Source: Alphaproteobacteria bacterium (GTDB lineage: Bacteria > Pseudomonadota > Alphaproteobacteria > Sphingomonadales > Sphingomonadaceae). From it: DNA of 7,525 nucleotides. The notes under the pieces are model-generated. The model was not told where the DNA came from, ran no database searches, and saw nothing but the letters and a program-made list of their open reading frames with translations. The translations under genes and the position numbers were made by a program. Of the stretch, positions 1-6,511 are shown one piece after another. Positions within the stretch are counted from its first letter, which is position 1. Every line of letters begins with the position of its first letter. The stretch spans positions 1-7,525 of the forward strand of contig JAGWQR010000022.1 in NCBI GenBank assembly GCA_028869975.1. Reading direction: 5' to 3'.

Positions 1-1019
1 CGCCGGCCATTGCCCGCACCGATGCTGATCTCGATACCGACGGCTTGCTGGTGCTCACGCCCGAGGAATTACAATCCGGCGATCTGGAGACGCTGCTCAA
101 CAACCGCGCGGGTCGCCCGACGCTGATCGTGCTGCCCAAGGAAGTGGTGGCACTCAACCCGTTACACAAGGGCTGGACGGTGCGGCTCGACAATATGTCA
201 ACAGCGAACATTGCCAAGATTCTGGCCAAGCGCGGCACGTTTAAGATCGTCCGGCTGCGCACCACCGCCACGGCGAAATTCAGGGGCGATGCCAAACCGG
301 TCATGGTGTTCAACAACATGCCCGATGTGCAGACCATCGCGGGGCGTAATAGTGACGGCGACCCACTGGTGCCGATTTTTACCGATGACATCAACATACA
401 CGACCTGAAACAGGATCATGCCATTATCGCGGGGATCGGCAACAATGTCTTTGTGCTGGCTGATCCGGATTTGCTCAACAATGCCGGGATTGCCGATCCG
501 CAGCGTGCTTATGCGGCGGTGCGCTTCCTCGACGAGTTGAGCCCACCCGATCACCCGCAGATTACTTTCGATGTGACCCTGAACGGCTTTGGCCGCGCGC
601 GCAGCCTGATTGATGTGCTGGTGCGCCCGCCTTTCCTCGCACTCACGCTGTGTCTGATCGTGGCCGGAATCATGGCGCTTTTGAGCGGGTTGATGCGCTT
701 TGGCCCGCCGCTGGCCGAAGCCCGCAGCATTCCGCCCGGCAAGCGCGGACTGGTGGACAATATCGCGGCGATGCTCCGGCGCGCAGGCGCCGAACATGCG
801 CTCGGCGGACGCTATAGCGCACTGATCCGTGATCTCGCCGCCCGCGATTATGGCCTGCCCGCAACGTTGAGTGTCGAGGCAGCAACCGCGCGGCTCGATC
901 AGATCCCGGGCCGGACGCAGCGCTTTTCAGACCTGGTGCAGCGCGCCGGGCAGGCCAGGGACAATGCGGCCCTGCTCGGTGCGACGCAAGACCTCGATCA
1001 ATGGCGACGGAGAATATGA
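1..1019 (+). CDS. DUF4350 domain-containing membrane protein (5' partial)
   Basis: The reading frame is already open at base 3 and runs to TGA 1017-1019, so the N-terminus lies outside the window; 338 residues are visible. The first roughly 190 visible residues form the soluble part, with the pattern LLVLTPEEL followed by PTLIVLPKEV, which fits the DUF4350 family (a Rossmann-like domain that usually follows an N-terminal membrane helix). One clear transmembrane helix, FLALTLCLIVAGIMALLSGL, is encoded near 633-692. It is followed by a cytoplasmic-looking tail of about 110 residues rich in Ala, Arg and Leu. Topology is therefore probably a periplasmic DUF4350 domain, a second membrane helix and a cytosolic tail. 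The downstream moxR start is one base after the stop, which indicates an operon. The function of DUF4350 is unknown; the usual neighbours are MoxR and DUF58 proteins, as here. Family call is by pattern recognition, not a profile search. Confidence 0.82.
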   Translation, partial: PAIARTDADLDTDGLLVLTPEELQSGDLETLLNNRAGRPTLIVLPKEVVALNPLHKGWTVRLDNMSTANIAKILAKRGTFKIVRLRTTATAKFRGDAKPVMVFNNMPDVQTIAGRNSDGDPLVPIFTDDINIHDLKQDHAIIAGIGNNVFVLADPDLLNNAGIADPQRAYAAVRFLDELSPPDHPQITFDVTLNGFGRARSLIDVLVRPPFLALTLCLIVAGIMALLSGLMRFGPPLAEARSIPPGKRGLVDNIAAMLRRAGAEHALGGRYSALIRDLAARDYGLPATLSVEAATARLDQIPGRTQRFSDLVQRAGQARDNAALLGATQDLDQWRRRI

Positions 1020-1023
1020 CGTG
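1009..1023 (+). promoter_or_regulatory. RBS and GTG start deciding the moxR start
   Basis: GGAG at 1009-1012 lies inside the last codons of the DUF4350 gene, 8 bases before GTG 1021. The overlapping ATG at 1016 is not usable because it meets TGA two codons later. The one-base gap between the DUF4350 stop and this start suggests translational coupling. Confidence 0.6.
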
Positions 1024-1977
1024 ACTCTCGATGATGTAAAACTGATGGCGGCGCAAATCCGCTCGGAAATGGCCAAGGCGGTGGTCGGGCAGGACGAGAT
1101 GGTCGATCTGCTGCTGACCGCGTTGTTTTCCGCCGGGCATATCCTGCTCGAAGGCGCACCTGGCACCGCTAAAACCTTTGCGGCCCACTGCTTTGCACGC
1201 ACGCTCGGGCTGGCGTTCAAGCGGGTGCAATTCACCCCTGATCTGATGCCAGGCGATATTCTGGGCAGCAACCTGTTCAACTTCCAGACCAGCCAGTTCA
1301 GCCTCACCAAGGGGCCAATCTTCACCGAATTGCTGCTCGCAGATGAAATCAACCGCACCCCGCCTAAAACCCAGGCCGCGCTGCTGGAGGCAATGCAGGA
1401 GCGGCATGTTACACTCGACGGCACCACCCACCCTTTGTCCGAGCGCTTCATTGTCGTGGCCACACAAAACCCGATCGAGCAGCAGGGCGTCTATCCTCTG
1501 CCCGAGGCGCAGCTCGACCGTTTCCTGTTCAAGCATGTGCTCGATTATCCGAGCGAGGCCGAAGAACAACGGATCGTCGCATCGCACGGTGCCCTGTTCG
1601 GCGCGCCAACCCCCGAAGAATGGGGTGTTACGGCGGTGGCTGATGCAGCGGGGATCAGCGCCGCCGTCGCAACCGTGCGCGCAAACCGGCTGGTGGATGA
1701 AATCAGCAATTATGTCGTTGCGCTGGTGCGCGCCACGCGGACGAGCGCGGATATTGAGGCGGGTGCCTCCCCGCGCGCGGCGGCGATGCTCGCCGGGGCA
1801 GCGCGGGCGCGGGCGGCACTCGATGGCCGCGCCTATGTCATCCCGGATGATGTGAAGGCTCTCGCGCCTGCCGTGCTGCGCCACCGGATCGTGCTGTCCC
1901 CCACTGCGCAAATCGAGGGCAAGCGCGCCGATGATATTATCGCAAGCCTGATCGATCAGGTCGCGGTGCCACGCTAA
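1021..1977 (+). CDS. MoxR-family AAA+ ATPase
   Basis: A 318-residue protein, the normal length for MoxR ATPases. Start chosen at GTG 1021, because GGAG at 1009-1012 sits 8 bases upstream and the protein then begins MTLDDVKLMA, in line with the family; the frame is open further upstream but would overlap DUF4350. Walker A is GAPGTAKT (residues 45-52), Walker B LLLADEIN (104-111, catalytic pair D108 E109), sensor 1 is in ATQNP (N150), and the arginine-finger segment is LPEAQLDRF (160-168, R167). The C-terminal lid carries GASPRA, the usual sensor 2 region. MoxR proteins are cytoplasmic hexameric ATPases thought to act as chaperones for maturation or assembly of partner complexes, often with DUF58/vWA proteins; the adjacent DUF58 gene fits. 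All key residues are intact. The specific client is unknown. Confidence 0.96.
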   Translation: MTLDDVKLMAAQIRSEMAKAVVGQDEMVDLLLTALFSAGHILLEGAPGTAKTFAAHCFARTLGLAFKRVQFTPDLMPGDILGSNLFNFQTSQFSLTKGPIFTELLLADEINRTPPKTQAALLEAMQERHVTLDGTTHPLSERFIVVATQNPIEQQGVYPLPEAQLDRFLFKHVLDYPSEAEEQRIVASHGALFGAPTPEEWGVTAVADAAGISAAVATVRANRLVDEISNYVVALVRATRTSADIEAGASPRAAAMLAGAARARAALDGRAYVIPDDVKALAPAVLRHRIVLSPTAQIEGKRADDIIASLIDQVAVPR

Positions 1978-2015
1978 TTCATGTCCGTGCGCCTGCCTCA
2001 ACCATCGACCCGGTC

Positions 2016-3332
2016 ATGAAAATGGCACCCACCCCGCGCGCGGTGGCGCTGGTGGCAGCAGCGGCGCCGCTTGCGCTACTGATTGCGGTGCTGTGGCCGA
2101 AGGGTTGGTCGCTGGGACTGGTCTGGGTGATCGGGGTCATCTTTGCAACCTTGCTCGATGGCTGGCGGGGGCGCGCGACAATTCTCGAAATGCATGTCAG
2201 TGCACCGCCAATGATCGGGGTTGGTGAGGCGTTCTGCGCACATGTCGAGCTGCGTTTCAACGAACAGGCGCGTATCCACGCGGCGCGGATCGCGCTTGAT
2301 GTCAGCGCCGCGCTTGATCCTGGCGTGCCGGTTTCTGTGCCGATCACACTGCGCGACATGGCGGGAGAGGCCGACATCTGGCTCACCCCCCACCGGCGCG
2401 GCATGGGGCAAATCAGCACCCTGTGGCTGCGCTGGACAGGCCCGCTTGGCCTTATGGTGCAGCAGCTGATTGTTGCTCTTGAGCAAAGCATCATGATCAC
2501 CCCCGATGCCCGGCTTGTGCTAACCCAAGGTGCTCGGCTCTTTCAACGCGATGCGCTCAACGGGCTGATGGCACAGATCGAGCGTGGCGAGGGTGCCGAA
2601 TTCGAAGCGCTGACCGAATATCATCCCGGCATGGACAAGCGAGCGATCGACTGGAAAGCCAGCGCGCGCCATGCCGATCTGCTCGCCAAGGAATATCGGG
2701 TCGAACGCGATAACCGCATTGTGCTCGCGATTGACTGCGGCCGGGTGATGAGCGAGCCGCTGGCTGGCATTGCACGCGTGGATCGAGCCGTAACAAGTGT
2801 CTTGCTCATGGGCTGGGTTGCGCTCAAATTGCAGGATCGGGTAAGCCTCTATGCTTTCGATTCACGCCCGCGTGTGCACACCGGCATTCTGCAGAGCCCC
2901 AGCAATTTCCCCCACTTGCAGGCAGCGGCGGCCAAAATTGATTATTCTACGGAAGAAACCAATTTCACGCTGGCACTCTCCAATCTGTCGCAGCAGCTCA
3001 CCCGCCGCTCACTCATCATCATCTTTACCGATTTTACCGATGCAACCGGCGTTGACCTGATGCTGCGTGCAGTGGGTTTGTTGCTGCGCCGCCATGCGGT
3101 GCTGTTTGTCGTAATGCGTGACAATGACCTCATCGACATTGCACAAGCCGCACCCGAGGATATCGGCACAGTGGCACGCGCGGTAACGGCAGCGGCGCTC
3201 ATCAACGAGCAGCGCAAAATCATGCTGCGCCTGCAACGCATGGGTCTGGATGTGATTGTTGCCGATTATCAATCGCTCGGGCTGGAGCTTGTGAACACCT
3301 ATCTGCGCCTGAAGGAGCAGGGCCGCCTATGA
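2016..3332 (+). CDS. DUF58 domain-containing membrane protein
   Basis: A 438-residue protein. The N-terminus has two hydrophobic segments (about residues 9-27 and 31-46) split by a short WPKGWS turn, as in DUF58 proteins, followed by a beta-rich domain presumably outside the membrane. The DUF58 signature is clear: GEGAEFEALTEYHPG, then the near-invariant DKRAIDWKASAR, then KEYRVERD. It leads into a vWA-like fold with VLAIDCGR (D240) and later IIIFTDFTD. The MIDAS metal motif DxSxS is not present (D-C-G-R-V), so metal binding of the classical kind is doubtful. DUF58 proteins are regular partners of MoxR ATPases and are thought to be their clients or membrane-tethered adaptors. The start could be ATG 2016 or ATG 2022; neither has a clear Shine-Dalgarno. 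The gene lies 38 bases after moxR and overlaps the next gene by ATGA. Confidence 0.93.
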   Translation: MKMAPTPRAVALVAAAAPLALLIAVLWPKGWSLGLVWVIGVIFATLLDGWRGRATILEMHVSAPPMIGVGEAFCAHVELRFNEQARIHAARIALDVSAALDPGVPVSVPITLRDMAGEADIWLTPHRRGMGQISTLWLRWTGPLGLMVQQLIVALEQSIMITPDARLVLTQGARLFQRDALNGLMAQIERGEGAEFEALTEYHPGMDKRAIDWKASARHADLLAKEYRVERDNRIVLAIDCGRVMSEPLAGIARVDRAVTSVLLMGWVALKLQDRVSLYAFDSRPRVHTGILQSPSNFPHLQAAAAKIDYSTEETNFTLALSNLSQQLTRRSLIIIFTDFTDATGVDLMLRAVGLLLRRHAVLFVVMRDNDLIDIAQAAPEDIGTVARAVTAAALINEQRKIMLRLQRMGLDVIVADYQSLGLELVNTYLRLKEQGRL

Positions 3333-4348
3333 GCACGCAGGATGAATTGATCGCCGCCGGGCAGCGTAATTTTCGCGCGCAGCATGAACCCGACTGGAAC
3401 GCGCTGGAGGGGCTGCTCAGGCAGTTGCAGCGTGGTTCGTTGCGAAAACTCACGCTAGAGGATACGATGCGACTGCCCATATTGTATCGCGCGGCGCTCT
3501 CCTCGCTGTCGATTGCGCGCGAATTCAGCCTTGATCGTGCGCTGATCCTCTATCTCGAAAGCCTGTGTGCGCGCGCCTATTTCGTCATTTATGGGGTGCC
3601 GGTGCGTGCGCGCGATGGCATAGCCCAGTTCTTCAGTACCTATTGGGCCCATAATGTCAAAAGCCTCTGGCGCGAGACCATCGTTGCAGTCTTACTGTTA
3701 TTTAGCGGCGCGCTGGTCGGTTATCTGCTCGTGATGCATGATCCGGGCTGGTATGTGAGCCTGATGCCGGATGCGCTGGCCGAAGGGCGCGGGCCCAATT
3801 CCTCCACTGCCGAGCTCGCTGATGTCATTTATGGCGGCGCGCGCCAGCATGAAAATATGCTCGGTGTGTTTGCGGCCTTTCTGTTTACGCATAATGTTGA
3901 AGTGTCGATCATGTGCTTCGCGCTCGGCTTCGCCCTTGGTTTGCCAACCGCATTCCTGCTGGTGCAGAACGGGGTAATGATGGGGGCGCTGATCGCGGTT
4001 TATGCACAGCATCATCTCGGGCTTAACCTGATCGGCTGGCTGATGATCCATGGCACAACCGAATTGTTCGCCATCATCCTGGCGGGAGCTGCGGGATTCC
4101 GGATCGGGTTGAGCGCGATATTCCCCGGCGCGCACACGCGCATGGCCAGTGCGGCGCAAGCGGGGCGCGCGACTGCCAGCGTGATGATCGGCGTCATGTT
4201 GATGCTGCTGGTGTCGGGGATGCTGGAAGGCATCGCGCGCCAGCTCGTCAGCAATGATCTCGCGCGCTATGGTGTTGGCCTTGCCATGCTGACGTTGTGG
4301 CTTGTGTATTTCTATGCGCCACGCCGGTTACGAGCAGTGCCCCGATGA
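3329..4348 (+). CDS. SpoIIM-like (stage II sporulation protein M family) membrane protein
   Basis: A 339-residue protein whose ATG overlaps the DUF58 stop (ATGA). AAGGAG at 3312-3317, 11 bases upstream, is a plausible ribosome binding site. Residues 1 to about 110 are soluble, helical and rich in charged residues. After WRETI come several membrane segments: about 117-133, 175-210, 215-225, 233-258, 281-300 and 311-328. The SpoIIM family signature is present as IHGTTELFAIILAGAAG with H241 and E245 inside the membrane. In Bacillus, SpoIIM works with SpoIID and SpoIIP in septal peptidoglycan removal during engulfment; the other parts of that system are not seen here and the inferred host is not a spore former. 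The role is therefore probably different and tied to the MoxR/DUF58 neighbours. Many proteobacterial genomes carry this version beside RDD and DUF58 genes. The frame is complete. Confidence 0.92.
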   Translation: MSTQDELIAAGQRNFRAQHEPDWNALEGLLRQLQRGSLRKLTLEDTMRLPILYRAALSSLSIAREFSLDRALILYLESLCARAYFVIYGVPVRARDGIAQFFSTYWAHNVKSLWRETIVAVLLLFSGALVGYLLVMHDPGWYVSLMPDALAEGRGPNSSTAELADVIYGGARQHENMLGVFAAFLFTHNVEVSIMCFALGFALGLPTAFLLVQNGVMMGALIAVYAQHHLGLNLIGWLMIHGTTELFAIILAGAAGFRIGLSAIFPGAHTRMASAAQAGRATASVMIGVMLMLLVSGMLEGIARQLVSNDLARYGVGLAMLTLWLVYFYAPRRLRAVPR

Positions 4349-5205
4349 TTGCGGCTTCCCCGGCCCTCAATCCGGTCATCAACAAGAAGATCCGGATGCT
4401 GGTTACGCCGGAAGGCGTCGCTTTCCATATTGAAATCGCCAGCTATGGCGCGCGCATCGCCGCCTATATTATCGACCTTATCCTGATTTACGGCACATTG
4501 CTCGTGCTGATTCTCCTGGGATTATGGCTGGCCGACGGCAAACTTGGCGCCTGGGAAAATGCCTCGCTCGGCATTATCGGCATCCTGCTCTTTTTCGGGC
4601 TACGCAACTTTTGGTTCATCCTGTTCGAGATGGGGCCGCGCGGTGCCACACCGGGTAAGCAGTTCTTGCGGCTGCGCGTCATTGCCCGCGATGGCGGGAG
4701 GCTGAATGCCGCCAATGTTGTCGCCCGCAACCTGATGCGCGAACTGGAGGTGACTTTGCCCTTCGCCTTCATCGCCTTGGCGCAATCACTCTATGGGTGG
4801 CTGGCCGGGGGCTGGATATTGTGCTTCATCCTGTTTCCACTGCTCAACCGCGACCGGATGCGGGTGGGCGATCTGGTCGGCGGCACCTGGGTCATCACCG
4901 TGCCGCGTTCCAAAATCCTGCCTAGAATCGGGGAAGATGTTAAGCATCACCCTGTTTACGCATTCAGCGCGGCACAACTTGACGCCTATGGTGCCTATGA
5001 ATTGCAGATGCTTGAGAATATCCTGCGCGGAACAGATCACAAGGCGCTGCACCTTGTTGCGGACACGATCCGCACCAAAATCGACTGGTGGGAAAACGAC
5101 GATGATCTGAACTTCCTGCACGCCTATTATGCAGCGGTGAAGGCGCGGCTGGAACGCAAATTATTGCTGGGCAGGCGGCGTGCCGACAAATTTGACCAAC
5201 CCTGA
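4345..5205 (+). CDS. RDD family membrane protein with soluble C-terminal extension
   Basis: Start chosen at ATG 4345, giving 286 residues and an ATGA overlap with the SpoIIM-like gene. The open frame reaches back to 4297, but that would overlap the upstream gene by about 50 bases. There is only a weak CGAG-type ribosome site, so translation is probably coupled. RDD features are clear: R37 and D44 in the first membrane segment (YGARIAAYIIDLILIYG), a second segment around 75-94, the TPGK motif at 102-105 followed by LRLRVI..DGGRL, hydrophobic stretches at 138-167, and NRDRMRVGDLVGGTWVI closing the domain near 184. Residues 188-286 form a soluble, charged, probably helical tail (PAQL-like FSAAQLDAYGAYELQMLE and a WWENDDD segment). 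RDD proteins are inner-membrane proteins of mostly unknown role; some have been linked to ion transport. This is the last gene of the operon. Confidence 0.92.
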   Translation: MIAASPALNPVINKKIRMLVTPEGVAFHIEIASYGARIAAYIIDLILIYGTLLVLILLGLWLADGKLGAWENASLGIIGILLFFGLRNFWFILFEMGPRGATPGKQFLRLRVIARDGGRLNAANVVARNLMRELEVTLPFAFIALAQSLYGWLAGGWILCFILFPLLNRDRMRVGDLVGGTWVITVPRSKILPRIGEDVKHHPVYAFSAAQLDAYGAYELQMLENILRGTDHKALHLVADTIRTKIDWWENDDDLNFLHAYYAAVKARLERKLLLGRRRADKFDQP

Positions 5206-5232
5206 CCGGGCGATTGCGGCGATTTCCGGGAA

Positions 5233-5275
5233 AGGATGGGCCGGTGCGAGACCAGGGAAGCGACCGGCCCATCCT
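5233..5275 (+). terminator. Perfect 13-bp inverted repeat after the operon, probable terminator hairpin
   Basis: The arm AGGATGGGCCGGT (5233-5245) is the exact reverse complement of ACCGGCCCATCCT (5263-5275), with a 17-base loop. It begins 27 bases after the RDD stop codon. There is no T-run after it, so it is not a textbook intrinsic terminator; it may be an RNA-stabilising 3' hairpin or act with Rho. A protein-binding role is possible. Confidence 0.5.
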
Positions 5276-5280
5276 GTGGT

Positions 5281-5294
5281 GCGGGCAAACCCGC
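5281..5294 (+). terminator. Small GC hairpin next to the 13-bp repeat
   Basis: GCGGG (5281-5285), loop CAAA, CCCGC (5290-5294): a short tight stem five bases after the larger inverted repeat. On its own it is weak and no T-tract follows, but its placement makes a two-hairpin transcript end for the operon plausible. Confidence 0.3.
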
Positions 5295-5512
5295 GTTGGG
5301 AACAGCTTATGTAAAGCACGTGCCGTGCCAACCTGCATATAGGGCGGAAATCATGGCATTTCATGGTCAACGTCTGTTAACACATGTTGCAGCCTGTCAA
5401 ATATCCCGACATCAGCCGGAACAATAATGATTGCGCATGTCTGGACAGCACAGAACCAAGGCGATAATCTGCACGCCAAGCACCCAGGCCAGAATTTAGA
5501 CTTGATAACAAC

Positions 5513-5518
5513 AAGGAG
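5513..5518 (+). promoter_or_regulatory. Strong RBS of the esterase gene
   Basis: AAGGAG lies 6 bases before ATG 5525. This is the closest match to the Shine-Dalgarno consensus in the window and fixes the esterase start. Confidence 0.85.
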
Positions 5519-5524
5519 TGGACC

Positions 5525-6457
5525 ATGCGCACAAAATATCTTCTGGCAGCGACGCTGCTCGCCCTTTCGGGCATGGTGGGGGCGCAGCGTCCCGGCATTC
5601 CCTACCCGATTCCGACACCCGAACAATCAGGTGAAATTCCACTCTATGCTGGTGCGGCACCAGGATCGGAAAAGGCGACGCAGCAGGTCGTCTGGGATCA
5701 GATCGGTCCACAACGATGGGAACGCAACATAACCCATCCCTCGATTATTCCGCTGCTTCCCCCAGCGGACAAGGCAAATGGCACGGCCGTGATTCTGGTG
5801 CCGGGAGGCGGCTTTCTGTTCCTGTCGATGGATAATGAGGGCTATAATGTCGCGCGAAAGATGAATGCGCAGGGGATCAGCGTGTTCATTCTGCAATACC
5901 GGACACTACCCACACCCGCCGACAATGATGGTTATATGGCTACATTGAAGCGGGTTTTTGACCAGAGCACGCCGAAATCCGAACGGTTAGACGTCAACAA
6001 AGGCCTGCCATTTGCCATTGCCGATGCACAGACCGCAATCAGATATGTGCGCGCACATGCAACCGACTATCATCTCAATCCGCATCATATCGGCATGGTT
6101 GGCTTCTCGGCCGGCGCGATGACCACGTTCGGCACGATGATGGCGGATGCCCCGCAGGCTATTCCCGATTTTGGCGGTGTCATCTACGGCCCTACCAGCC
6201 TGGATGCCGCCGGCCCCGGCGCAAAGGTGCCCGCCGATGCGCCACCGATGTTCAATGCGCTCTCACGCGACGACAGGTTTTTTTCCAACCAGAATCTGAG
6301 CGCGATCGAAGGCTGGCGCGCCGCCGGCAAATCGATTGAGTTTCATCTGTATGAAGGCGGCGGGCATGGCTTTGCCTCCTACCCCAGCGGAAACAGTTCC
6401 GACCTCTGGTTTGATGAGCTGATGGCCTGGATGAAGGCGCTCGGCTATCTCAAATAG
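5525..6457 (+). CDS. Secreted alpha/beta-hydrolase, esterase/lipase-like (COG0657 type)
   Basis: A 310-residue protein. The N-terminus MRTKYLLAATLLALSGMVGA is a typical Sec signal peptide with likely cleavage after A20, so the enzyme should act in the periplasm or outside. The mature start has the PLYAGAAPGSE segment (39-49) common in acetyl-xylan-esterase-like hydrolases. The oxyanion-hole motif is PGGGF (93-97, replacing HGGG). The nucleophile elbow is GFSAG with S195, the likely acid is D249 or D250 in LSRDD, and the catalytic histidine is H281 in GGGHGF. The triad is therefore complete. It probably hydrolyses carboxylic esters, perhaps acetyl groups on plant polysaccharides, but the substrate is inferred from family likeness only. 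It is preceded by its own gap and ribosome site and followed by a convergent TonB-dependent receptor gene. Confidence 0.9.
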   Translation: MRTKYLLAATLLALSGMVGAQRPGIPYPIPTPEQSGEIPLYAGAAPGSEKATQQVVWDQIGPQRWERNITHPSIIPLLPPADKANGTAVILVPGGGFLFLSMDNEGYNVARKMNAQGISVFILQYRTLPTPADNDGYMATLKRVFDQSTPKSERLDVNKGLPFAIADAQTAIRYVRAHATDYHLNPHHIGMVGFSAGAMTTFGTMMADAPQAIPDFGGVIYGPTSLDAAGPGAKVPADAPPMFNALSRDDRFFSNQNLSAIEGWRAAGKSIEFHLYEGGGHGFASYPSGNSSDLWFDELMAWMKALGYLK

Positions 6458-6469
6458 GATGCCGCAGCA

Positions 6470-6501
6470 TATGCGGGCATTCCTGCCGGAACGCCCGCAT
6501 A
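6470..6501. terminator. Long hairpin between convergent genes, likely bidirectional terminator
   Basis: TATGCGGGC (6470-6478) pairs exactly with GCCCGCATA (6493-6501). Inside it, TTCC (6480-6483) pairs with GGAA (6488-6491) around a TGCC loop, interrupted by a single A-C mismatch. It lies 12 bases after the esterase stop and 10 bases from the receptor stop on the other strand, so it can serve both genes. No T-run is visible on either side. Confidence 0.6.
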
Positions 6502-6511
6502 GCCAGTGACA

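Larger units (their letters stand above)
5206..5524. other. Intergenic region between MoxR operon and esterase gene
   Basis: This 319-base stretch has no open frame with both a ribosome site and coding-like composition; the short frames here are chance. Its first 90 bases hold two inverted repeats, described separately, that probably end the upstream operon. Beyond about 5320 the DNA is noticeably more AT-rich and contains two short palindromes, GCACGTGC (5316-5323) and TGTTAACA (5375-5382). The esterase promoter must lie between about 5300 and 5500, but I cannot see a convincing -35/-10 pair with correct spacing. Confidence 0.6.

Noticed and set aside
198..797. 199-codon minus-strand frame antisense to the DUF4350 gene
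   Set aside because: Shadow of the plus-strand gene; no domain, no ribosome site seen, composition typical of antisense translation.
871..1020. Longer N-terminus for MoxR from the upstream in-frame start
   Set aside because: It would overlap DUF4350 by 149 bases and add Arg/Gly/Pro-rich residues unlike the family; GTG 1021 has a well-placed GGAG.
670..2001. 443-codon open frame on the minus strand across the DUF4350 gene and moxR
   Set aside because: It lies antisense to clear genes with intact motifs, its translation is rich in Arg, His, Cys and Gln with no recognisable domain, and long antisense frames are expected in GC-rich coding DNA.
3698..4159. 153-codon minus-strand frame antisense to the SpoIIM-like gene
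   Set aside because: Shadow frame; the plus-strand product has the full SpoIIM signature and membrane segments, while this one is low-complexity and His/Arg/Gln-rich.
5316..5323. GCACGTGC palindrome as an operator
   Set aside because: An 8-bp palindrome is expected by chance in a region of this size and composition, and nothing else supports it.
5387..5428. Possible sigma-70 promoter using TTGCAG (5387-5392) with AATAAT (5423-5428)
   Set aside because: The spacing is 30 bases, far from 16-18, and no alternative pair in the gap fits well.
5427..5732. 101-codon plus-strand frame upstream of and overlapping the esterase
   Set aside because: It runs over the esterase ribosome site and 200 bases into its coding region, has no Shine-Dalgarno before its start, and its product resembles nothing known to me.
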